The notes beneath the pieces are model-generated. The model had not been told where the DNA came from, made no database searches, and saw nothing but the letters and a program-made list of their open reading frames with translations. DNA of 64,000 nt, from positions 186,001 to 250,000 of the forward strand of contig NZ_FMXO01000001.1 in assembly GCF_900104215.1 (NCBI RefSeq), given 5' to 3'. Source of the stretch: Desulfonatronum thiosulfatophilum. Lineage in GTDB: Bacteria; Desulfobacterota; Desulfovibrionia; Desulfovibrionales; Desulfonatronaceae. The position numbers and the translations under genes were made by a program. Below, one piece after another: positions 57,749 to 64,000 of the stretch (its first letter is position 1; every line of letters starts with the position of its first letter).

Positions 57749-58672
57749 TCAAGAGAGTTGTTCTTTCGGCTTTTTTTCCAGGCCCAGCTCGATCAACCGG
57801 GCGAGAAGATGGTCAAAGTCCAGCCCATGGACGGCAGCGGCCTGGGGCAGGAGGCTGGTGGCGGTCATTCCGGGCAGGGTGTTCACTTCCAGGAGATAGG
57901 CTTGCCCTTCATGGAGGATAAAATCCGCCCGGCTGTAGCCATGCAGTCCGAGGATGCGGTGGGCATGCAAGGCCATGGCCTGGATGCCCCGGCAGATGTC
58001 CCCCGCCAGGGGCGCAGGGCAAACCTCCTCGGCCTGCCCGGGCACGTATTTGCTCTTGTAGTCGAAAAAGGACGACTCTTCTCCCGGTCGGATCAGGATC
58101 AACGGCAGGGCTTCATCGCCCAGAATCCCACAGGTGACCTCCAGGCCGGGCTGATACTGTTCCACCAGAACTTCCCGCCCCTGCGCCAGAATCCGTTCCA
58201 CGGCCGGCATGAACTCGCTTTGGAGCCGCACCACCTCGATGCCCAGGCTGGAGCCGCCCAGATTCGGCTTGACCACGTACGGGGGCTTGAAGGGTAGGAT
58301 TTCTTCAGCCGAGGGGCCTTGAGGAATGAAGAACCATGGGGGGGTGCTCAGATTGTTCTGATGAAACAGCGACTTGGAGGCAGCCTTGTTCAGGGCCAGC
58401 ATGGAGCCCGCCGGGCCGCTGCCCTGGTATGGCTTTCCCAATCGATCCAGCATGGCCTGGATCAGGCCGTCCTCACCGGGAGCCCCATGCAGGTTGATGA
58501 AGACAAAGTCGAAATCCTCGACAAGATGCGGCAGCTTGCCTAGGCCGGCCAAAGGGTCGAACATGGCCACGGAGTGACCCTGGCGGCGCAGGGAGACTTC
58601 AATGGGCCCGGCTCCGGCCAAGGAGACCTGTCGCTCGTCAGACCATCCGCCGGCAATCAAAAGAATACGCAT
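57749..58672 (-). CDS. ddl: D-alanine-D-alanine ligase
   Basis: 307 residues. The ATP-grasp pattern is clear: LIAGGWSDERQVSLAGA, the loop NLHGAPGEDGLIQAMLD, YQGSGPAGSMLALNKAASK, YVVKPNLGGSSLGIEVV, and the C-terminal LLEVNTLPGMTATSLLPQ. It joins two D-Ala for peptidoglycan precursors. The upstream HD gene overlaps it by 35 bases, so the two are cotranscribed. Confidence 0.94.
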   Translation of the reverse strand: MRILLIAGGWSDERQVSLAGAGPIEVSLRRQGHSVAMFDPLAGLGKLPHLVEDFDFVFINLHGAPGEDGLIQAMLDRLGKPYQGSGPAGSMLALNKAASKSLFHQNNLSTPPWFFIPQGPSAEEILPFKPPYVVKPNLGGSSLGIEVVRLQSEFMPAVERILAQGREVLVEQYQPGLEVTCGILGDEALPLILIRPGEESSFFDYKSKYVPGQAEEVCPAPLAGDICRGIQAMALHAHRILGLHGYSRADFILHEGQAYLLEVNTLPGMTATSLLPQAAAVHGLDFDHLLARLIELGLEKKPKEQLS

Positions 58673-59261
58673 TGAATTCCACCTTCATTTCCGCGGAGAG
58701 CAGTCGTTCAATGGACTGCCCCTGCTCCAGGGATTCCTGGATATGTTTTATTGCCGTGGCGTTCATTCCATAACGGGTTTGCAGATCAGCAAATCGTTCT
58801 TCAAGGGTGACGATTTCCGTGTGCATGACCCGCTTGTCGCTGTAACAAACAATCAAGGATACCGGGTAACTTCGTAAATTCATTGCAAACGGCCAATGCA
58901 CATGATGCAGCACGGCCCGCGTCAGGACAGGATTGCGGGTTTGTTCCTGAACCCATGCCGCTCCAATCTGGCTGTGGCTGCCGCCGTGAAGAATGGTGTA
59001 GAACTTGGCCAGATCATGAAGCATGGCCGCCGCGGTCACGACCTGAACATCGAGATCGGGCAGCAGGGTCTTTTTCATCAGTTCGGCAATGCACTGCGAC
59101 ACCCTGGTCACCGTCAGACTGTGGCTTTGAATGTGCTCCGGCATATCCCAGAGCTCCCACATCTTCCGGCATTCGGCCACGGTCGGAGTCCAGCCAGGTG
59201 TCGCACCCAATCGTTCGTCCTCGAGAGGATTGATGGATATTTCGATCTGGCTTGGATTCAT
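58638..59261 (-). CDS. HD-domain protein, HDIG type
   Basis: 207 residues from ATG 59261. A start 17 codons upstream is less likely. Metal-site motifs are PEHIQSHSLTVTRVSQCIAE (first His), AAMLHDLAKFYTILHGG (HD pair), GAAWVQEQTRNPVLTRAVLHHV (late His), and CYSDKRVM (last Asp). This HDIG pattern is that of small metal-dependent phosphohydrolases. The substrate is unknown. It is coupled to ddl and divergent from hypC. Confidence 0.82.
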   Translation of the reverse strand: MNPSQIEISINPLEDERLGATPGWTPTVAECRKMWELWDMPEHIQSHSLTVTRVSQCIAELMKKTLLPDLDVQVVTAAAMLHDLAKFYTILHGGSHSQIGAAWVQEQTRNPVLTRAVLHHVHWPFAMNLRSYPVSLIVCYSDKRVMHTEIVTLEERFADLQTRYGMNATAIKHIQESLEQGQSIERLLSAEMKVEFNAYSFDCRRMV

Positions 59262-59344
59262 GATCGTTCCGGAGCTTGCTCGTTTGACACCCAAAGCCAA
59301 CATGCTTATCAACAGCGCAATGAAAATGCAAAAGGAGCTGCCTC

Positions 59345-59578
59345 ATGTGTTTAGCCGTACCCATGGAAATCAAGTCCATCGATCAAGATCTGAATATAGC
59401 CTACGTGGAAATCTCCGGGATCAACCGCAAGGTACGCCTGGACATCATCGACTACCCGGCCAAGGTGGGCGATTACGTCATCATCCATGCCGGTTTCGCA
59501 TTGCGCCGACTGGACAGGGAGGATGCCCTTGAAACCATCAAGCTCTTTCAGGAAGGTTTTAACTTTGAAACCAACTGA
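59345..59578 (+). CDS. hypC: Hydrogenase maturation chaperone HypC
   Basis: 77 residues. The start MCLAVPMEIKSID with the essential Cys2 and the OB-type strands (YVEISGINRKVRLDII, VGDYVIIHAGFALRRLD) are the HypC pattern. It binds HypD and the large-subunit precursor to bring the Fe(CN)2CO group to [NiFe]-hydrogenase. It overlaps hypD by 14 bases. Confidence 0.95.
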   Translation: MCLAVPMEIKSIDQDLNIAYVEISGINRKVRLDIIDYPAKVGDYVIIHAGFALRRLDREDALETIKLFQEGFNFETN

Positions 59579-60659
59579 TACCCTGGCAAGGTTCAAGGAT
59601 CCGGCTCTGTGCGGAAATCTTTTGGACCGGATCCGGGCTGAACTGGACGGCCCCCTGGCGTTCATGGAAGTTTGCGGAACGCACACCATGGCCATTTTCC
59701 AAAGCGGCCTGCACTCCCTGCTGCCGCCGGAAATCCGGCATCTGTCCGGCCCCGGCTGCCCGGTCTGCGTGACCCACGAGGGCGAGGTGGCGGCTTTTCT
59801 GGAAATGGCCGGCAAGGACGACGTGATCATCGCCACTTTCGGCGACCTGATGCGCGTCCCCGGACCACGGGGAACCAGTCTCAAGCTCGCCCAAGCCGAG
59901 GGTTGCCGGATCGAGGTCGTCTATTCCGCCTTTGACGCCTTGGCCCTGGCCCAAAAACATCCCACGGCCAAGATCGTTTTTCTGGGAGTCGGTTTTGAGA
60001 CCACCGCGCCGACAGTGGCCGCAACGGTGAAGATTGCCGCCGAACAAGGGTTGAACAATTTTTTTGTCTTCGCCATGCACAAGCTGGTCCCCCCTGCCCT
60101 GTCCGCTTTGCTTCAGGACCCGGACGTCAAGGTCGACGCCCTGCTCCTGCCCGGCCATGTCTCGACGATCATCGGCACCGAGCCCTATCAATTCTTGGCA
60201 ACCGATCACGGCGTGCCGTCCATCATCACCGGGTTCGAGCCCCTGGACATTCTCCAGGCTCTTCTGCTGATCATTGAGCAGCGCAAGACCAACCAACCGA
60301 CCGTGGTCAATCAGTATTCCCGGGCCGTCGCGGATGCGGGCAATCCCCAGGCCAGGAAAATCATGTCCGAGGTGTTCGCCGTATCCGATGCCCTGTGGCG
60401 CGGCCTGGGCACCATTCCGCATAGTGGATTGACCTTTCACGGCGACTACCGGCGCTACGACGCCCGCGAGGTCCTCGGCGTGGAAGTCCAAGACCTGCCT
60501 CCTCTGCCCGGCTGCAGATGCGGGGACGTGCTCAAGGGCAAAATGAAACCCAGCGCCTGTCCCCTGTTCAGCAAAGCCTGCACTCCCGCCAGTCCGGTCG
60601 GGCCATGCATGGTTTCCACGGAAGGAAGCTGCGCGGCGTATTACAAATACGCACTGTAA
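59565..60659 (+). CDS. hypD: Hydrogenase maturation scaffold HypD
   Basis: 364 residues from TTG 59565, which has AGGAAGG eight bases upstream and lies inside the end of hypC. Longer in-frame readings are only hypC shadow. The motifs MEVCGTHTMAIF, GPGCPVCVTH, FLGVGFETTAPTVA and the C-terminal Cys-rich segment GCRCGDVLKGKM with PSACPLFSKACTP for a [4Fe-4S] cluster are all present. With HypC it is the scaffold where CN and CO are placed on iron. Confidence 0.94.
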   Translation: MKPTDTLARFKDPALCGNLLDRIRAELDGPLAFMEVCGTHTMAIFQSGLHSLLPPEIRHLSGPGCPVCVTHEGEVAAFLEMAGKDDVIIATFGDLMRVPGPRGTSLKLAQAEGCRIEVVYSAFDALALAQKHPTAKIVFLGVGFETTAPTVAATVKIAAEQGLNNFFVFAMHKLVPPALSALLQDPDVKVDALLLPGHVSTIIGTEPYQFLATDHGVPSIITGFEPLDILQALLLIIEQRKTNQPTVVNQYSRAVADAGNPQARKIMSEVFAVSDALWRGLGTIPHSGLTFHGDYRRYDAREVLGVEVQDLPPLPGCRCGDVLKGKMKPSACPLFSKACTPASPVGPCMVSTEGSCAAYYKYAL

Positions 60660-60724
60660 TCAACCTTCCGCCACTTCGCGTCTCCGGCGGGAATAAACAA
60701 CACTCTCCTCTACCTCTACTTCCT

Positions 60725-61732
60725 ATGCAAACAACGCGACTTCTTCTGGACACCGGCAGCGGTGGCAAGGCCTCGCATCGCCTGATCAAGGACTTGTTCG
60801 TGAAGCACTTCAGCAACGACGTGCTGGACAAAATGGACGACGCAGCCCTGATCAACGTGACCGGACCGCTGGCCATGAGCACGGACACATTTACCGTGAC
60901 GCCGCTGTTTTTTCCCGGCGGGGACATTGGATCGCTGGCCGTGAACGGGACCGTCAACGACGTGGCCATGCTCGGAGCCAGGCCGCTCTATCTGAGCTGT
61001 GCCTTTATTCTGGAGGAAGGCCTGGAAATGTCGGATCTGGAGCGAATCGTGCAGTCCACCGCCCAGGCCGCGGCCAAGGCCGGAGTGAAGATCGTGACCG
61101 GGGATACCAAGGTCGTGCCCAGGGGAGCCGTGGACAAAATGTTCATCAACACCACGGGCATCGGTGAAATCATGGTCCAGCCCTGCCCCCAGGGACACCG
61201 GGCCGCACCGGGCGATGCGATTCTGGTCAGCGGGACCATGGGAGATCACGGCCTGACCATCTTGGCCACACGGGAGGGATTGAGCTTCGAGGCTCCGATC
61301 CAGAGCGACTGTGCCGGACTCGGACACCTGATCGCCAAGCTGCTGCAGGCCATTCCGGAGATACACGTCCTGCGCGATCCCACCCGCGGCGGACTGGCCA
61401 CCACGCTCAATGAAATTGCCGGACAATCCGGGGTCCAATGTCTGATCCGCGAGGACGCCGTGCCCGTGAACCCGGTGGTCTCCGCCGGTTGTTCCTTTCT
61501 CGGCCTGGATCCCCTGTATCTGGCCAATGAGGGCAAGCTGATCTGCATCCTGCCCGCCCGCTACGCTGAACAGGCGCTCTCCATCATGCGCGAGGATGAA
61601 TTCGGCCGGAACGCAGCACACATCGGCGACATCACCGACGAGCATCCGGGCCGGGTCGTCCTGCGGACGCCCCTGGGCGGCCACCGGCTCCTGGACATGC
61701 TTGAGGGAGAGCAGCTTCCGCGAATTTGCTGA
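60725..61732 (+). CDS. hypE: Hydrogenase maturation protein HypE
   Basis: 335 residues from ATG 60725. Upstream in-frame codons overlap hypD and are rejected. PurM-like ATP-binding motifs are ALINVTGPLAMSTDTFTVTPL, VNGTVNDVAMLGARP, VTGDTKVVPRG and RDPTRGGLATTLNEIA. The C-terminus is PRIC, with the Cys that is carbamoylated by HypF and dehydrated to the nitrile. The hypCDE set supports [NiFe]-hydrogenase synthesis. HypA, HypB and HypF are not in the window. Confidence 0.96.
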   Translation: MQTTRLLLDTGSGGKASHRLIKDLFVKHFSNDVLDKMDDAALINVTGPLAMSTDTFTVTPLFFPGGDIGSLAVNGTVNDVAMLGARPLYLSCAFILEEGLEMSDLERIVQSTAQAAAKAGVKIVTGDTKVVPRGAVDKMFINTTGIGEIMVQPCPQGHRAAPGDAILVSGTMGDHGLTILATREGLSFEAPIQSDCAGLGHLIAKLLQAIPEIHVLRDPTRGGLATTLNEIAGQSGVQCLIREDAVPVNPVVSAGCSFLGLDPLYLANEGKLICILPARYAEQALSIMREDEFGRNAAHIGDITDEHPGRVVLRTPLGGHRLLDMLEGEQLPRIC

Positions 61733-61800
61733 GGTCCGGTAAATTGTTCAGCGCGTTGGTTAACAATCGAAAAAGGTTGTTCATTCGGTTGGATCATGCT

Positions 61801-61978
61801 TTGATATGAACCGCCCGCTCCCGTTGGTCGCTCATGGAAGGCACAGAGTTCGCCCAAGAAGAAGTTCTTTCACTCCCGCAGGGAGCGGCAATCCTTTTGG
61901 AAAGCAGCCCTTTCCCTGCTTTCCAAAATGTTTTCTTGGCGTCATTCGTGCCTTAAGCGAAGCGGGCGGTTCAATTCA
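61801..61978. repeat. Large palindromic element between hypE and the next gene
   Basis: Perfect 12-bp inverted repeats, GAACCGCCCGCT (61808-61819) and AGCGGGCGGTTC (61961-61972), extend outward with two mismatches. Inside lie further nested arms: CGCCCAAGAA (about 61851-61860) near TTCTTGGCG (61934-61941), and at the centre TTTTGGAAAGCAG (61895-61907) with CTGCTTTCCAAAA (61916-61928). The whole 170 bases can fold into a long hairpin. It may be a MITE-like insertion or a structured RNA, and its centre also serves as a likely terminator for hypE. Confidence 0.65.
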
Positions 61979-62024
61979 CGCTGACGAAATCAAGACATGA
62001 ACGATTCGCTGGCTTACCAGGACT

Positions 62025-63104
62025 TCATCGCTCCGAAACCGCCCCCAGCGCCATGCTCAGCTCCCGGCAATGTTCTTCCAGGCGCGGGAGAATGATCATC
62101 AATTCCGCACGGGAAAATCTGTCCAGAAGCGGTTCGTAGCCGTCCAGAAGTTCATCCGGGGAAAACGACGGCAGCAGACGTCCCAATGCGGTCAGGGCTT
62201 CACCTTCGGCCCCATGTTCCCCCAGCGCGGCAGAGAATCCCCGAACCGCGCTTTCCATCACATTTCGATCCATCCAGACCCACTCGCCGACTCCGTCCTC
62301 CCTGTCCAGGCGTACCCGCAGGGCCAGGTCAAGAACAAAAGCAAACAGGGACGACAGGAGGTTGTCCGTCTCAACCAGGGGGCCATAGTCCCGGGCCGTG
62401 GTCAATCTGACATCCACGTCCTGTCCTTCCCAGCGGACAATAAAATCTCCGGCCGCATGGCTCCAGGGATGAATACCGGCCCCGGTCTTTGGGTCGAGGC
62501 AAAGCGTCAGAATGCGTCCGACCTGAAAGAATACCTTTTCCAGCTCCGATTGACCCAGGCGGCGAATCCCCTGGTCGTGGTCCCACAGTAAAAAGCTTCC
62601 GTCGCCGCAGACATGAAACTCGTGAAACCCGGAAAACCAGGGCACGACCAGAAGCGATGCGGTCTCGTCGGCCATGGCATACTGCGGCCGGGGCAAAAAG
62701 GGAGTACCGGGTTTGTCCTGGAGAATGCTGAGCACCCTCGATTCGTGCCGCAACGCCTGCTTGCCACGCTTTGAAATGGCCACCAGCAGAGCGAATTTGG
62801 CGGCAGCGCCACCACGCCATGTTATGCTCAGGCTAGCCGGATGGTACAATGCGCCATGCTTTTCCGCCCGGACCGAAACGATCGCCGGCTCGCCTTCAAC
62901 TTCCAGGAAAGTTCCGAGGGACCGCAGAAGCCGACAGTCGTCGCGGAGCAGAGCCTGCCGGATGAACGCAAAGTATTCACCATAGCTCGTGCCCTGATCG
63001 CAGCCTTCCAGAGGAATGCGCAGATTGTCCTCCGTCACCGGCAAATCGCCATCCGGCGAGGAGACGAGACAAGCAATCTCAGGCAGACAATTCGGGTTTA
63101 TCAT
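62025..63104 (-). CDS. Uncharacterised protein, possibly kinase-like
   Basis: 359 residues from ATG 63104. A longer in-frame reading overlaps the MscS gene too far. I do not recognise the family. An N-terminal part with FIRQALLRDDCRLLRSLG and a beta-rich segment (PAIVSVRAEKHGALYHPASL) is followed by KFALLVAISKRGKQALRHESRVLSIL, which resembles the Lys/Glu region of aminoglycoside-phosphotransferase-like kinases. A GIHPWSHAAGDFIVRWEG segment (H...GDF) stands where such kinases have a catalytic HGD. It may be a divergent kinase fold. It starts 26 bases inside the channel gene and is coupled to it. Confidence 0.6.
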   Translation of the reverse strand: MINPNCLPEIACLVSSPDGDLPVTEDNLRIPLEGCDQGTSYGEYFAFIRQALLRDDCRLLRSLGTFLEVEGEPAIVSVRAEKHGALYHPASLSITWRGGAAAKFALLVAISKRGKQALRHESRVLSILQDKPGTPFLPRPQYAMADETASLLVVPWFSGFHEFHVCGDGSFLLWDHDQGIRRLGQSELEKVFFQVGRILTLCLDPKTGAGIHPWSHAAGDFIVRWEGQDVDVRLTTARDYGPLVETDNLLSSLFAFVLDLALRVRLDREDGVGEWVWMDRNVMESAVRGFSAALGEHGAEGEALTALGRLLPSFSPDELLDGYEPLLDRFSRAELMIILPRLEEHCRELSMALGAVSER

Positions 63105-64000
63105 GCAAACCTTTATCCATTTCGGCCCGTACTCTTGGCAGAGCTTGGGGATGTTCACGCTGGACGTATTCCAGCAGTTTCTCGCGAACATGGCAGCGCA
63201 GATCCCATGCCGCTCCGGCATCCTCGGCACTCATCAAGGCACGCAGTTCCAGGGTCCGATCTGTGGCATCCGTGACCTGCAGGCCCCAGACCCGCCCGTC
63301 CCAGTTCGGACTCTCCTTGAGTATCCTGTGCAATTCGGCCCGCAGGACATCCACCGGAACTGTATAATCCGTGTACAAGAAAACCGTGCCCAATATTTCC
63401 GAGGTAACCCGGGTCCAGTTCTGGAACGGCTGCTCCATGAAAAAGGTTATGGGCACGATCAACCGTCGCTGATCCCAGATGCGGACCACCACGTAGGTCA
63501 GGGTGATCTCCTCGATCCGACCCCACTCCCCCTCCACGATGACCACGTCGTCCAGCCGAATGGGCTGAGTCAGGGCGACCTGGACCCCGGCGAACAAGGT
63601 GGAAATGCTGCGCTGGGCCGCAAAACCGGCAATGATGCCGATAACGCCGGCGGAAGCAAGCAGGCTGACCCCGATCTGGCGGACATTATCCAGGGTCATC
63701 AGCATTGATGAAATGGCGATCACCGAAATGATGAAGATCAGTATCCGACGCAGGATGCCGATCTGCGTGTGCATCTTTCGGGCGGCCAGATTGTTCTTTG
63801 TATTGATCTGAAAGCCCCGTAAGGCCGCTTCCTGCAGCAGCGACGTGAAGCGGATCAAGGACCAGGCAATGGCCAGGATGAACAGGATGCTCAGCACATG
63901 CCGGAACGTTTCCAGCATTTCCTCCGGCATGACCAGGTTCGGTGCAATCACCATCAATACCAGGAGCGGGAAAAGCAATCGCGAGGGCGCGGTCAAATGC
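63079..64000 (-). CDS. MscS-family mechanosensitive channel (5' end outside the window)
   Basis: The frame runs off the right edge. 305 or more residues are visible. At least three membrane segments are present (HVLSILFILAIAWSLIRF, ILRRILIFIISVIAISSMLM), then the pore helix VSLLASAGVIGIIAGFAAQRS, with Gly/Ala packing as in MscS TM3. The beta domain follows (LTQPIRLDDVVIVEGEWGRIEEITL, RRLIVPITFFMEQPFQNW) and a C-terminal alpha/beta domain. It protects against osmotic downshock, or transports small solutes. No start is assigned. Confidence 0.9.
   Translation of the reverse strand, partial: HLTAPSRLLFPLLVLMVIAPNLVMPEEMLETFRHVLSILFILAIAWSLIRFTSLLQEAALRGFQINTKNNLAARKMHTQIGILRRILIFIISVIAISSMLMTLDNVRQIGVSLLASAGVIGIIAGFAAQRSISTLFAGVQVALTQPIRLDDVVIVEGEWGRIEEITLTYVVVRIWDQRRLIVPITFFMEQPFQNWTRVTSEILGTVFLYTDYTVPVDVLRAELHRILKESPNWDGRVWGLQVTDATDRTLELRALMSAEDAGAAWDLRCHVREKLLEYVQREHPQALPRVRAEMDKGLHDKPELSA

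Noticed and set aside
1-64000. CRISPR arrays, rRNA genes, IS elements
   Set aside because: No regularly spaced identical repeats, no rRNA sequence and no transposase gene are seen in the window. The phage transposase is expected to the left of it.

Overview
The window is a bacterial chromosome carrying the right-hand part of a prophage (about 1-24546), followed by about 39 kb of host genes. The host looks like a sulfate-reducing Desulfovibrionales bacterium, for example a Desulfonatronum-like one. This rests on gene content (flagellin-FliD-FliS, short ArgA-type acetyltransferase, PaaK next to an ABC amino-acid transporter, LarC, HypCDE, activation-domain-less MetH) and on GC-rich codon use. 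The genus is inference.

Prophage, 1-24546, all genes on the + strand. The genes follow the order of Mu-like transposable phages. There is a chain of small ATGA-coupled early/middle genes (about 314-3098) closed by a strong terminator. Next come lysis genes (permuted NlpC/P60-type protein, holin-like protein, small lipoprotein, GH108 muramidase) and a TraR/DksA-type zinc-finger protein. The Mu-type packaging and head block follows: DUF2730, gp26-like, DUF3486 small terminase, gp28-like large terminase, DUF935 portal, gpF-like, gpG-like, gpI-like protease/scaffold, decoration protein, Phage_cap_E capsid, DUF1320 and gp37-like. The tail block has a tube protein, a tail chaperone with a probable -1 frameshift, a 1147-residue tape measure and distal tail proteins. 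I see no sheath or baseplate gene, so the virion is probably siphovirus-like (B3/D3112 style). Repressor and transposase genes must lie left of the window.

The prophage ends in a diversity-generating retroelement (DGR). It has a C-type-lectin-like target (21729-22811) with a variable repeat at its C-terminus, a template repeat just downstream, a structured spacer, a DGR-type reverse transcriptase (23140-24183), and an overlapping 99-residue OB-fold-like protein in the place where an accessory factor might be expected. No Avd gene is seen. VR and TR differ at 11 positions, and 10 of these are adenines in the TR. This system would diversify the phage's receptor-binding protein.

The inferred right phage end (two 15-bp repeats spaced 22 bp, then a terminal CA) lies at 24546, inside the 5' end of a TrmN6-like methyltransferase gene. 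The junction appears to create a new ATG.

Host region. CBS-domain protein and larC (25.3-27.3 kb). Flagellin, fliD and fliS with recognisable sigma-28 and sigma-54 promoters (27.3-30.9 kb). Zinc-ribbon/Yip1 membrane protein, a small coiled-coil protein and a lipoprotein (31-33.2 kb). A minus-strand group: radA, DUF3426 protein, hpt, acetyltransferase, TlpA-like thioredoxin, metH (33.2-39.5 kb). rpoH, HD-domain protein, TPR lipoprotein, LolB-like lipoprotein, a small protein, rpiB and tRNA-Leu(CAA) (40-45.7 kb). A minus-strand group: DEAD-box helicase, cupin, sfsA, GH57 glucanotransferase, paaK-like, livFGMH, apgM, ddl, HD protein (46.1-59.3 kb). hypC-hypD-hypE for [NiFe]-hydrogenase maturation (59.3-61.7 kb). 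A palindromic element, an unknown protein and a partial MscS channel end the window.
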